The notes below the pieces were generated by a model. That model did no database searches, was not told the DNA's origin, and saw only the letters and a list, made by a program, of their open reading frames with translations. Both the position numbers and the translations under genes were made by a program. Shown piece by piece: positions 1 through 6,494 of a DNA stretch of 14,593 nt (positions are counted from its first letter, which is position 1; each line of letters begins with the position of its first letter). The DNA is from JAAUQA01 sp036351435 (GTDB lineage: Bacteria > Pseudomonadota > Gammaproteobacteria > Competibacterales > Competibacteraceae). Location of the stretch: positions 1 through 14,593 of the forward strand of contig JAZBPA010000052.1 in assembly GCA_036351435.1 (NCBI GenBank), written 5' to 3'.

Positions 1-54
1 GCGCTAACACATCGGGCATTCATTAGGGTCCTTCATGGAATCGTCCAGTGCTAC

Positions 55-69
55 CGGCTATTATAGCCG
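55..69. repeat. Short palindrome upstream of the replication gene
   Basis: CGGCTA-TTA-TAGCCG is a perfect 6-bp inverted repeat with a 3-nt centre, about 70 bp before the start of the Rep-like gene. It could be an operator or a small hairpin in the leader. Nothing else in the window repeats it, so function is a guess. Confidence 0.35.
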
Positions 70-81
70 AGGACAATCTCC

Positions 82-126
82 ATGCAAGACCCTAACAAGG
101 TTGTTTTGCCTTTTTTTCGGGCTTAA
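82..126 (+). other. Possible 14-codon leader ORF, in frame with the Rep-like gene
   Basis: An ATG at 82 opens a 14-residue frame (MQDPNKVVLPFFRA) closed by TAA at 124-126. It lies in the same frame as the Rep-like gene starting at 139, twelve bases further on. GAGGACAAT at 69-77 could serve as a weak ribosome site. It may be a leader peptide, or an N-terminal extension lost by a stop codon. It may also be chance, since a tract this short is not strong evidence. Confidence 0.2.
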
Positions 127-138
127 CAGGGGGTTGTT

Positions 139-1560
139 ATGTCTGTTGAATACCCGGCGGGGGCTCATGCGTCCCGCTCGTCTGTACCTATACAAGAGTC
201 ACCTATTGCAACGTCGCCAAAAACCGAGTCCTGGGAGACTACCGCGGACCTCCCGGCCGTCGTATCGGCGATCGGTGAAATCCGTATCACCGGCAACCTG
301 ATCCCATCTGCGTGGTACCAGCAGCTCAAACTGCCCTCGGGCCGCCCTGATCTGGTGAGCTGTACCCTCCTCGGGGAGATCGTTTATCAATATCGGCCCC
401 AGCCGGTTCGTGATGAGGTCACCGGCGAGATCCTCCACTACGTCAAGCGGTTTGCCCGCGACCAATTCTGTGCGCCTGTCGCCTACTTCACCGGCAAGTT
501 CGGCCTGACCCCAGACCAGGTCCGGCAAGGTCTGAGACGCTTGGAAACGGCGGGATTCATCACCCGAGAGTACCGCAGCATCAAAGTAGCGGGCCGTGAG
601 GTTCATGGCATGACGTTCGTCGTCCCAGTACCTGCTGCCATCGATAGGATTACCCGAGCTTTTGCAGGCACTATCCGACCGGGTAATACTCCCCGACTGG
701 AAGAATCCCCCTCGGTGTCCATACCGGAGGGGGTGGTCGGCAAACCGGAGGGTGCGGTCTGTACACCGCTATACAAAGATTCCTCCATATCCCCTCAAGA
801 TAAACCAACTCCCCCGCCAACCTCCCCCCAGTCGATGGTCGAACCCACTCTACCCTCGTCTGAACGGTGTTGTAGGGATTCGGTAATCAATACAAACGAG
901 GTTCTTATACCATCATCTATAAGTCTGCCTAAAGCTCCAGAACTACCTCATCAGCCGACCCCATCTAATGAACCGACTCAACTGAAGTCACCTATCCATG
1001 GTGATGAATCCCCGGCAAATCGGGATAACGGAGATCCCACACCGCTGGTGTTTGATTTCCACTTAGCACCCCTTAGTGAACAGGAGAAGACTGAATTTCA
1101 GCACCGGTTAACTCGACTCCCAGCTCCCCTGAATCAGCGGGTCCTGGATGAGTACAACAGCGCGTTGGGTGGAGGTAAGCCGATTCGTAACAAGTGGAGC
1201 TGGTTGGAATACCTCATCCGGAAGGCCATACAGGGTGAGTTTATCCCCACCTCGGAACTGGCGGAGCGTCGTCAAGCGTTGGCGGATGCGCGTGCGGTGA
1301 GTGAGCAAAAGGCGGAACCCGAACGGGTGCCTAGTTTGGTGTGGAGATCCTACCGTGAAGCTTTGAAGCCGTTGGTTGAGCCCGAGGAATACCACGCTTA
1401 TGTGCTCCCCTTGCGGGGTATAGAGGAAGGTGACCGGCTGTGGTTGGAGGCCCCAAATAATTACATTGTGGATTGGGTTAAGGCGCACTGGGTGATATTT
1501 GAACAGACGCTTAAACCTCATACGGGGTTGGTGCTGGGGATTCGGGTTGAGATGGTTTGA
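139..1560 (+). CDS. Replication-initiator-like protein with a C-terminal DnaA domain I-like region
   Basis: 473 residues. ATG 139 follows a strong AGGGGG site at about 7 nt. Residues 57-175 resemble the helix-turn-helix part of plasmid, phage or integrative-element replication proteins: SAWY, then SGRPDL, a KRFARDQF stretch, and a typical winged-helix segment around residues 121-145 (FGLTPDQVRQGLRRLETAGF). Residues 180-320 are a Pro/Ser-rich linker of low complexity. Residues about 330-385 carry a WSWLEYLIRKA motif common near the end of such proteins. The last 77 residues, with LWLEAPNNYIVDWV, match DnaA domain I, which in DnaA sits at the N-terminus and binds DnaB helicase and partner proteins. 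The likely role is to recruit host replication proteins to a mobile element's origin. That role is inferred; the domain order is seen. No iteron array is visible nearby. A probable terminator follows at 1655-1672. Confidence 0.7.
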   Translation: MSVEYPAGAHASRSSVPIQESPIATSPKTESWETTADLPAVVSAIGEIRITGNLIPSAWYQQLKLPSGRPDLVSCTLLGEIVYQYRPQPVRDEVTGEILHYVKRFARDQFCAPVAYFTGKFGLTPDQVRQGLRRLETAGFITREYRSIKVAGREVHGMTFVVPVPAAIDRITRAFAGTIRPGNTPRLEESPSVSIPEGVVGKPEGAVCTPLYKDSSISPQDKPTPPPTSPQSMVEPTLPSSERCCRDSVINTNEVLIPSSISLPKAPELPHQPTPSNEPTQLKSPIHGDESPANRDNGDPTPLVFDFHLAPLSEQEKTEFQHRLTRLPAPLNQRVLDEYNSALGGGKPIRNKWSWLEYLIRKAIQGEFIPTSELAERRQALADARAVSEQKAEPERVPSLVWRSYREALKPLVEPEEYHAYVLPLRGIEEGDRLWLEAPNNYIVDWVKAHWVIFEQTLKPHTGLVLGIRVEMV

Positions 1561-1654
1561 AAACGGGGGGCTGCTTGGATGGGTTGGGTTGGTTTCATTG
1601 TTGTTGTGGTTGAAGGTTAAAAAGATGATGATATAAAATGGCGTTTTTTGGGCT

Positions 1655-1672
1655 AAGCCCGGCTGGCTTTTT
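1655..1672 (+). terminator. Probable rho-independent terminator of the Rep-like gene
   Basis: AAGCC-CGGCT-GGCTT followed by TTT gives a 5-bp stem, 5-nt loop and short U tract, about 95 nt after the Rep-like stop codon. The preceding GGGC-TAA-GCCC can form an alternative stem. The stem is short, so the call is moderate. Confidence 0.45.
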
Positions 1673-1754
1673 GCGCGGGTGTCATTCGTCTGCGGTAGTC
1701 GTAGCGGCACATGATGACCGCATTAGCCAACGCGGTTTTAGGCAGGCTATTAGA

Positions 1755-1937
1755 GTGAGGGGGGTAGCGGTGCGCGTTCGAAACCTACGGTCGCCCGATG
1801 TTGGCACGATGCTGTTTTGGGGGACGGCGATTCTCCTGGCGGCTGTTCTGTTAGTCCTGGCGTGGCTCATTCATGGGCGTCCGGCAGCGCCCAGTCCGTT
1901 TTTCACTAAGCTCGGCGAGCTCATTCTTGGACTTTGA
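1755..1937 (+). CDS. Doubtful small single-span membrane protein
   Basis: This frame is open from 1638, but its first codons run through the terminator-like sequence at 1655-1672, so a later start is more likely. Candidates are GTG 1755 (61 residues, AGGCAGG about 8 nt upstream), GTG 1770 or ATG 1809 (42 residues). From ATG 1809 the protein begins MLFWGTAILLAAVLLVLAWL, one clear hydrophobic span, then a Pro-rich linker and a short amphipathic tail (FFTKLGELILGL). No family is recognised. It ends three bases before the inverted-repeat element at 1941. It may be a small membrane protein of the accessory region or a chance frame. Confidence 0.35.
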   Translation: MRGVAVRVRNLRSPDVGTMLFWGTAILLAAVLLVLAWLIHGRPAAPSPFFTKLGELILGL

Positions 1938-1940
1938 ACC

Positions 1941-2202
1941 TCAATTGGACGAAAAAGCACTCTAAGCCTGTAAACCCACCTCTCAAGGCCCGATGAGCTT
2001 TATCCAATCTTGTTTCCGTCGAAAGTAGGCCGTATCTGTCAGGTTGAAGCACGCCTCAACATGACGTCAGGTCATGCTGCCCTATTGTGTCAACATAGGG
2101 TCGATATCCCTATTTATTGACATCTATTTGCCAGAATCCTAGACGCTAATTTGACACTTTTTCCAGTTCAGGCCTCGCCAGAGTACTTTTTCGTCCGGTT
2201 GA
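1941..2202. mobile_element. MITE-like element with 23-bp imperfect terminal inverted repeats
   Basis: The segment at 1941-1963 and the reverse complement of 2180-2202 agree at 20 of 23 positions and share the core GGACGAAAAAG and the end ACTCT. The 262-bp interior has no gene but is rich in dyads. CATGAC...GTCATG (2060-2076) lies almost at the centre. A nested dyad at 2088-2122 has arms TGTCAA/TTGACA outside ATAGGG/CCCTAT. This architecture (short, non-coding, terminal repeats, internal symmetry) is that of a miniature inverted-repeat element. No clear target-site duplication is visible at the edges. Alternatively it could be a large structured regulatory region. Confidence 0.5.
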
Positions 2203-2599
2203 TGCGTAAAGACCTTTTTCAAACTTAAAGAATAATTTTCATGCTTCTTTTATCCATGATTTTCTTTGAAAAATCACGTTATGGAAAACGACCGTTTTGA
2301 CGATCATTTTAACCGTCAGCAGAACCATCATACCGAGAATGCGTATTCCCCCCCAAAATTAGCAGCGTAGGTATGGGTAAAAATTGGGAGGCATGAAAAT
2401 CCTATAATGATTTACATATCAGTTGGTTATCGAATAATCGGGGGCGCATTGCGTACCTTTGCGGTAATTTACCCATAGCTGTAGTGCCGGGTGCGTTGCG
2501 CGTTACCGTACCGGATTAGGACACATCAAAAATCATTGGATTTCATTTTTTGGCACTTTCACGGCGAGAGCGATGCAACCGCGCGACCTGGAAGCCGAA
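2203..2599. other. 397-bp stretch without a convincing gene
   Basis: AT-rich DNA between the inverted-repeat element and the DUF2333 gene. It holds a 29-codon frame at 2281-2370 (begins MENDRFDDHFNRQQ, ends in TAG), which has no good ribosome site and contains a run of seven C at 2348-2354; it may be a gene remnant. It also holds the palindrome GGTAATTTACC at 2463-2473 and a GC-rich imperfect palindrome bounded by CCGG near 2487-2515. I recognise no RNA gene and no clear terminator for the DUF2333 gene, which ends at 2600. Confidence 0.4.
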
Positions 2600-3541
2600 T
2601 CAGTTGCCTATTGTAGTGCCTCCTAAAATATTGCTGATTGCACGAAGTTTTTGGCGTGCATTAACAATATGAGCCTGCATATTCAACGGGTGATTAGCGA
2701 ACATGGAATCCTGTGCTGCAGCAATCACTATCCAGGGTTCGAATTGGCAAGCTTCGAGATCAGGAATGATGGCTAGAAATAGCGCATCGGCTTGACGTGT
2801 TTCAATAACCCGTTGGAAATCATGTTGTATTGCCACAAGTAAGTGACTTAATACATATGCCACTCCGCGAGCGAAATAGAACGCATCGTCTGTTTGCCGG
2901 TAAGATAAGAAACTAGATTTATGCTCAATATGCTTTTGCGGCTGTGTGTCATTTGTGGCAATGTCAAAAAAGCTATGACCCACTTCATTCGAGACGGCAC
3001 GCAACCGTTGGCCAGCTGAGTCCAACAGAATGATGAATTCTTCGATAACTTCACGTAACGTATCATTACGGGCATAGAACTTCGCTTCGTCACGAGTAAG
3101 CGAGGCAGCATACTGCGTTAATGCCTCAAGCCCATCGCTATATTTGAACTCAGCACGCGGTAATATCATGGATTCAGGATCTATAGCGAAGGAGTTATAC
3201 GCGGCATCCACATAGGGGTTAATTGGATCTTCAGCACGCATACGAGAAAGATTCGCCCGCAGAAGACGCGTGGCATAACGCAACGCTTCTAATTGACCCA
3301 AACGATAATTTTGCGGGTTATCCAATAAGTTGGATGGCAAGACCGCAAGATCATTAACTGGCCAATGGTTTACCATGTCCTCAGTGATGATGCGAAGCGT
3401 ATTGGTATAGGCTAAACCATCGATGTCACCGCTGAGGGGCACTTCGAAGGGCTTCGAGAACCTGTAATAGTAAAATGCCCCGCCCAAATAGAAAATAAAA
3501 ATAAGACATACCACTAACAACGCTATTTTTGGCTTGCTCAC
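2600..3541 (-). CDS. DUF2333 family protein, membrane-anchored
   Basis: 313 residues, starting at GTG 3541 with GAGGTGA about 6-9 nt upstream. Residues 6-27 form one N-terminal hydrophobic span after a basic start (MSKPK), so the rest is probably periplasmic. The body matches my memory of the DUF2333 family: NHWPVNDLAVLP with a LLDNPQNYRLGQLEALRYATR stretch near residues 58-93, then NSFAIDPESMILPRAEFKYSDG near 116-137, followed by long helices. The usual length, about 300-340 residues, fits. The molecular function of the family is unknown. A good sigma-54 promoter candidate lies at 3626-3643, giving a leader of about 75 nt. The gene is divergent from the small DUF1328 gene and shares a regulatory region with it, which suggests co-regulation. 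The family call is fairly sure; the role is not known. Confidence 0.7.
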   Translation of the reverse strand: MSKPKIALLVVCLIFIFYLGGAFYYYRFSKPFEVPLSGDIDGLAYTNTLRIITEDMVNHWPVNDLAVLPSNLLDNPQNYRLGQLEALRYATRLLRANLSRMRAEDPINPYVDAAYNSFAIDPESMILPRAEFKYSDGLEALTQYAASLTRDEAKFYARNDTLREVIEEFIILLDSAGQRLRAVSNEVGHSFFDIATNDTQPQKHIEHKSSFLSYRQTDDAFYFARGVAYVLSHLLVAIQHDFQRVIETRQADALFLAIIPDLEACQFEPWIVIAAAQDSMFANHPLNMQAHIVNARQKLRAISNILGGTTIGN

Positions 3542-3625
3542 AAGTAGTCACCTCGACATGATTATTATCGATACTTTTCATTTTTTCGAAAAGCAAATCA
3601 GAGTTTGTTAATTTACACCAAGTCA

Positions 3626-3643
3626 TCGCAAGCTTTATGCCAG
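3626..3643 (-). promoter_or_regulatory. Sigma-54 promoter candidate for the DUF2333 gene
   Basis: On the minus strand the sequence reads CTGGCATAAAGCTTGCGA: TGGCA at -24 and TTGC at -12, with GG and GC exactly 10 nt apart as sigma-54 requires. The predicted start of transcription is near 3616, about 75 nt before GTG 3541. This is one of the best matches in the window. Confidence 0.6.
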
Positions 3644-3672
3644 TCATTCAAATATGGGCTATGTGCCTGTCA

Positions 3673-3695
3673 TCGCTAAGTTGGATGCTTAGTGA
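3673..3695. repeat. Dyad upstream of the DUF2333 promoter
   Basis: TCGCTAAG and CTTAGTGA are separated by 7 nt and pair at 7 of 8 positions. The dyad lies about 32-54 bp upstream of the -24 element of the DUF2333 promoter candidate, a place where a regulator could bind. It does not resemble the GTAA-N3-TTAC sites. Function unproven. Confidence 0.25.
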
Positions 3696-3806
3696 TTTTC
3701 GAAGCTGCGTAATAGTTTTATTCCTAGAATAAGTAGCCTATAAGGCTCAACATAACGTGGCAGTCTCAATTTACGGATTGTCCAGCCCAAAATTTCGTGT
3801 GGATGT

Positions 3807-3856
3807 ATTTGTAAGAATTACCAATGCTTGTCAGAAAATTTGTAATTCTTACAAAT
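3807..3856. promoter_or_regulatory. Paired dyad, candidate enhancer of the sigma-54 regulator
   Basis: Perfect 15-bp inverted repeat: arms at 3807-3821 and 3842-3856, 20 nt apart. Each arm is itself a dyad, GTAA-GAA-TTAC at 3811-3821 and GTAA-TTC-TTAC at 3842-3852. Their starts are 31 bp apart, about three helical turns, so both would lie on one face of the DNA. The site is about 76 bp upstream of the -24 element of the DUF1328 promoter and about 165 bp upstream of that of the divergent DUF2333 promoter. This is a typical position for an enhancer-binding protein. A close copy with the same spacing lies at 12796-12837. An IHF-like sequence (AATCAA-N4-TT) overlaps the right arm at 3854-3866. 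Confidence 0.55.
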
Positions 3857-3929
3857 CAATTATTTCTGTATGGCAAGTGGAACTAACCGAGTTTATATCG
3901 ATTCCCAATGAATCCTGAGCACATTAAGA

Positions 3930-3947
3930 TTGGCATTATATATGCAG
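3930..3947 (+). promoter_or_regulatory. Sigma-54 promoter candidate for the DUF1328 gene
   Basis: TTGGCATTATATATGCAG has TTGGCA at -24 and ATGCA at -12, with GG and GC 10 nt apart. Transcription would start near 3957, leaving a leader of about 98 nt that begins with the large hairpin at 3960-4021. Confidence 0.55.
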
Positions 3948-3959
3948 TTGATGAGATTG

Positions 3960-4021
3960 ACGACCACCCATTTTATCAACCAAGAGAATTGCGAGTTAAG
4001 TTGATAAATGTTTGGGGTCGT
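3960..4021 (+). repeat. Large stem-loop in the leader of the DUF1328 mRNA
   Basis: Outer arms ACGACC (3960-3965) and GGTCGT (4016-4021), inner arms TTTATCAAC (3972-3980) and GTTGATAAA (4000-4008), with a 19-nt loop at 3981-3999. Unpaired bases separate the two stems. It begins within a few bases of the predicted sigma-54 start and ends about 20 nt before the ribosome site, so it could stabilise the mRNA or control translation. Confidence 0.4.
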
Positions 4022-4054
4022 TTAATGAAAATAACCATCTTTTAGGAGATAGCT

Positions 4055-4219
4055 ATGCTTAATTACGCTATTATTTTTCTAATTATTGCAATCGTCGCGG
4101 CAATCTTTGGTTTTAGTGGAATTGCCGGAGCGGCAACGAGTATTGCCTGGATTCTCTTTGTGGTCGGCTTGGTAGTAGCCGCAGTCTTTTTCGTCATGGG
4201 TCGAAGACCTACGGCTTAG
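4055..4219 (+). CDS. DUF1328 (YtjA-like) small membrane protein
   Basis: 54 residues: begins MLNYAIIFLIIAIVAAIFGF, continues SGIAGAATSIAWILFVVGLV and ends in GRRPTA. This is the pattern of the DUF1328 family, tiny inner-membrane proteins of 52-60 residues: two hydrophobic spans (about 4-20 and 30-48) joined by a Gly/Ala turn and ended by a basic tail. The start is supported by TAGGAGAT at 4043-4050. Function is unknown; members are often stress-induced. It stands alone on the plus strand, between a sigma-54 promoter candidate with paired upstream dyads and a strong terminator, so it is a single-gene transcript. Its regulatory region is shared with the divergent DUF2333 gene. Confidence 0.85.
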   Translation: MLNYAIIFLIIAIVAAIFGFSGIAGAATSIAWILFVVGLVVAAVFFVMGRRPTA

Positions 4220-4249
4220 TTATGCAACTAATATCATGAATATGCTTTT

Positions 4250-4290
4250 GGGTGATCCGAAACACGCCTTGGATCGCCCTAAGCTTTTTC
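4250..4290 (+). terminator. Rho-independent terminator after the DUF1328 gene
   Basis: GGGTGATCC (4250-4258) pairs with GGATCGCCC (4271-4279) over 9 bp with one G-U pair and a 12-nt loop. It is followed by TAAGCTTTTT, and lies 30 nt after the stop codon. The minus-strand reading has no U tract, so it acts mainly on plus-strand transcription. Confidence 0.75.
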
Positions 4291-4377
4291 CAGCAAAATA
4301 TCTTTTACCTCCCCTGTAGTTTTGGTAAGGATTTCGATGGTGATTCGCGCAAGCCGTAATAAGCTGCAAAACACCAA

Positions 4378-5199
4378 TCAATCATCAAGATCGACTGGCA
4401 ACATGTCCGGATAATTGGCGTTAGCTGATAGTATGCTCCGCTTGTGCAACGCTGCTTTGCCGCGCACAGTCATGTCGCTAGCAAACTGAAATTGATCACG
4501 ACTATCGATAGGATAGGCTTTCAGCCGATAATGGGTGTAACGGGGTTTTTCCGCTACGATTACGGTGATCGGGCGAAAGATGTGTAGAAACGGGCTGGTC
4601 AAAGCGACATCGTGCAATACTTGTCGAGCCACTTTGGCATCATGATCCGGTGCCAGATAAAAATCGGCCACGCATTGTAAATGCCGTTCGCCATCAGTGT
4701 CATTGTAGATGGCCGTATCCCAGATTTTGGCATGGGGAATGGTTACCACCGTATCGTCTGGAGTTAAGACGCGCATGGCGCGCAGACTCACTGAACGAAG
4801 CTCACCGTAGGCATCGTCAATCTTTATCCAGTCTCCCGGCCGATACGGTCGTTCATAAATTGAAATGACTCCGGCAATCACGCTGCTGACGTAATCCTTG
4901 AAAGCAAAGCCAATAGCAACGCCAGCCACACTCAGAATCGCCACGAAATTCTGCAAGCTCGGCTTAATGACCAACGGTAACAAAAACCCAATAGTCAAGA
5001 CGACAATAAACAAGCGAAAGACCGGTAGAGAGGGCATGAGATAAAGCCGAAAACGCCCCGACAAGCGTCCCGATAACCAGGGAATTAGGCGGTCTATGGC
5101 GATGACACTCAGCCATGCGCTGACGATCACGGCAGCAATTTGCACCCACTGCAACTGACCTAGATCACGAAATAGCTTTGCCAAGTCGATATCGTTCAT
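4378..5199 (-). CDS. MscS-family mechanosensitive channel
   Basis: 273 residues, close to the size of small-conductance MscS channels. Hydrophobic spans lie at about 19-39, 58-78 and 83-113. The third is the Gly/Ala-rich pore helix and leads straight into the family signature (GVAIGFAFKDYVSSVIAGV, then YERPYRPGDWIKID at about 115-128) that starts the beta domain. The C-terminal alpha/beta part covers about 175-265. Such channels open under membrane tension and release small solutes after osmotic downshock. The start at 5199 is only 5 nt after the stop of the upstream 429-residue protein, and AGGTTAGAGAC provides a ribosome site. The two are certainly one transcript, so a partnership is likely. 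No terminator is obvious at 4290-4377. Confidence 0.9.
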   Translation of the reverse strand: MNDIDLAKLFRDLGQLQWVQIAAVIVSAWLSVIAIDRLIPWLSGRLSGRFRLYLMPSLPVFRLFIVVLTIGFLLPLVIKPSLQNFVAILSVAGVAIGFAFKDYVSSVIAGVISIYERPYRPGDWIKIDDAYGELRSVSLRAMRVLTPDDTVVTIPHAKIWDTAIYNDTDGERHLQCVADFYLAPDHDAKVARQVLHDVALTSPFLHIFRPITVIVAEKPRYTHYRLKAYPIDSRDQFQFASDMTVRGKAALHKRSILSANANYPDMLPVDLDD

Positions 5200-5204
5200 G
5201 GTCT

Positions 5205-6494
5205 CTAACCTGGGTTGTCGACTAAAAAGCCTTCACTGTCTAACGTTTCTCGCACGCTGTGATAGGCCAGGGGATTAATCTGCCAGCGTTCCTGGATTTT
5301 TTCCACTATGCCGAAACGGCCCAAGCTCGTCAGGACGCGTTGAATCTCGAAAGGTGAGAGCGGCAACAACTGGCTTAGCAGAAGCGCGGTCATTCCATCG
5401 TGCAGTAACAGGGTATGGAGGACGAATAGTTCGCTTTGGCCTGCTGAGTGAGGCAATGAGGGGAGTCGGAGATCTTGCCAAGGCTTGACCCAAATAGTTT
5501 CAGCCGCATCATGCAGGTCGTGTTTTTCAGTCTCGTCCTCGGAGAGCTGGCCAAGACTGTGGCGCCAAATGGCCCAGGCCACCGCGGGGTTGCCGCGGCT
5601 ATACGCCGCTAAATCAATCAAAAAATTCGATAGTTTCCAATCACCCCAAAGCTCTTTTTTGATTTCGGCATCGGATTTACCGTCTGTATTGTGTTCATCG
5701 AGTGATGGTGGCGGGATGATGAAGAAACCGTTGTCAGTTTGACGAAAGTTGACCGGTTTCTTGTCATGGCGTTTCGCCAACTGGCTGAACCAAATCTGTA
5801 AACGCTCGCTGTCCAGGGCGTCTAGGGTCCAGACATTTGTAAGCAAAGTATCGACTCTTAGCGCTTTGCTTAAATACGCCCACGCCCAACTCGAACAACC
5901 CAGCAAACAACGACCGGGCCAATTCGCCAACCAATATAACAATTGACGAATGAGCTGTAATCCTTCGATATGGCGCAAATAAAAGTGATCGAGCGTGGGT
6001 ACTACCAAAGGAATCGCAGGGTCTTGAGGTAGATTATCCAACCAACAGTCAGCACCGGCGAGCAGCTGTTCCGGCGCGGGTGGATCTAAAACCAACACCT
6101 CATGGCTGAGTGCCCAATGGCTGAGTGCTTCGCTTTGACCACTGCCGGGCATGGCAATGAGCACCGACAAGCGGTCTGCTGTGGTATCGGCTTTCAGCCT
6201 ATCGGCTTTCAGCCACTTGTGAAAAGCGTCATCCAGAGCTGTGTGCAAGATTGTCCAATCTGGCGCGGGGGTGACTTGATCGCGCAATGTTTCCGGTAAA
6301 CGCTGTAATTCTCCCTGAATTAACGCATCTTCATCAGGATCTGAGTAACGCCGAAAGCGCCAGAATAGACCCAGAAACCCCTTACGGGCCGTTTCTCCGA
6401 CGGATGGTTTGGGCCGGGCAAATTGTTGCAAAGGTACATAGCGCCAAAGCGGCTTTTGTTCCGCCTCGGCAGAGTCGGTATGGGGTTCATTCAT
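5205..6494 (-). CDS. P-loop-like ATPase-fold protein with degenerate Walker motifs, partner of MscS
   Basis: 429 residues of uncertain family. Residues 111-123 (VLIAMPGSGQSEA) look like a Walker A loop in which the essential Lys is Gln. Residues 161-170 (IPLVVPTLDH) occupy the Walker B position but lack a clean acidic pair. RGNPAVAWAIWRHS follows near the middle, and the last 80 residues (LLLSQLLPLSPFEIQRVLTSLGRFGIVEK) look like a winged-helix domain. This arrangement recalls STAND/AAA-type ATPases, here probably unable to hydrolyse ATP. No signal peptide is visible, so it should be cytoplasmic. ATG 6494 has GGGG five nt upstream. It is co-transcribed with MscS (5-nt gap), so it may regulate or anchor the channel; that is inference. 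Two 15-bp tandem duplications lie in its N-terminal third. Confidence 0.6.
   Translation of the reverse strand: MNEPHTDSAEAEQKPLWRYVPLQQFARPKPSVGETARKGFLGLFWRFRRYSDPDEDALIQGELQRLPETLRDQVTPAPDWTILHTALDDAFHKWLKADRLKADTTADRLSVLIAMPGSGQSEALSHWALSHEVLVLDPPAPEQLLAGADCWLDNLPQDPAIPLVVPTLDHFYLRHIEGLQLIRQLLYWLANWPGRCLLGCSSWAWAYLSKALRVDTLLTNVWTLDALDSERLQIWFSQLAKRHDKKPVNFRQTDNGFFIIPPPSLDEHNTDGKSDAEIKKELWGDWKLSNFLIDLAAYSRGNPAVAWAIWRHSLGQLSEDETEKHDLHDAAETIWVKPWQDLRLPSLPHSAGQSELFVLHTLLLHDGMTALLLSQLLPLSPFEIQRVLTSLGRFGIVEKIQERWQINPLAYHSVRETLDSEGFLVDNPG
6103..6132. repeat. 15-bp tandem duplication inside the P-loop-like gene
   Basis: Two 15-bp units in tandem; the first 11 bases (TGGCTGAGTGC) are identical in both. 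The protein shows the result as ALSH-W-ALSH just after the Walker A-like loop. In-frame, so the reading frame is kept. Confidence 0.6.
6185..6214. repeat. Perfect 15-bp tandem repeat inside the P-loop-like gene
   Basis: TATCGGCTTTCAGCC occurs twice in a row (6185-6199, 6200-6214). It encodes LKADRLKAD shortly before the Walker A-like loop. It is the second in-frame 15-bp duplication within about 110 bp. Confidence 0.8.

Noticed and set aside
35..301. 88-codon plus-strand frame overlapping the start of the Rep-like gene
   Set aside because: Out of frame with the Rep-like gene, which has the better ribosome site and recognisable domains; its protein looks random.
1108..1710. 200-codon minus-strand frame
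   Set aside because: Lies opposite the DnaA domain I-like part of the Rep-like gene; composition (rich in Pro, Asn, His, Arg) is that of an antisense shadow.
2463..2473. Palindrome GGTAATTTACC as another regulator site
   Set aside because: The centre is one base instead of three between GTAA and TTAC, it is single, and no sigma-54 promoter candidate is close.
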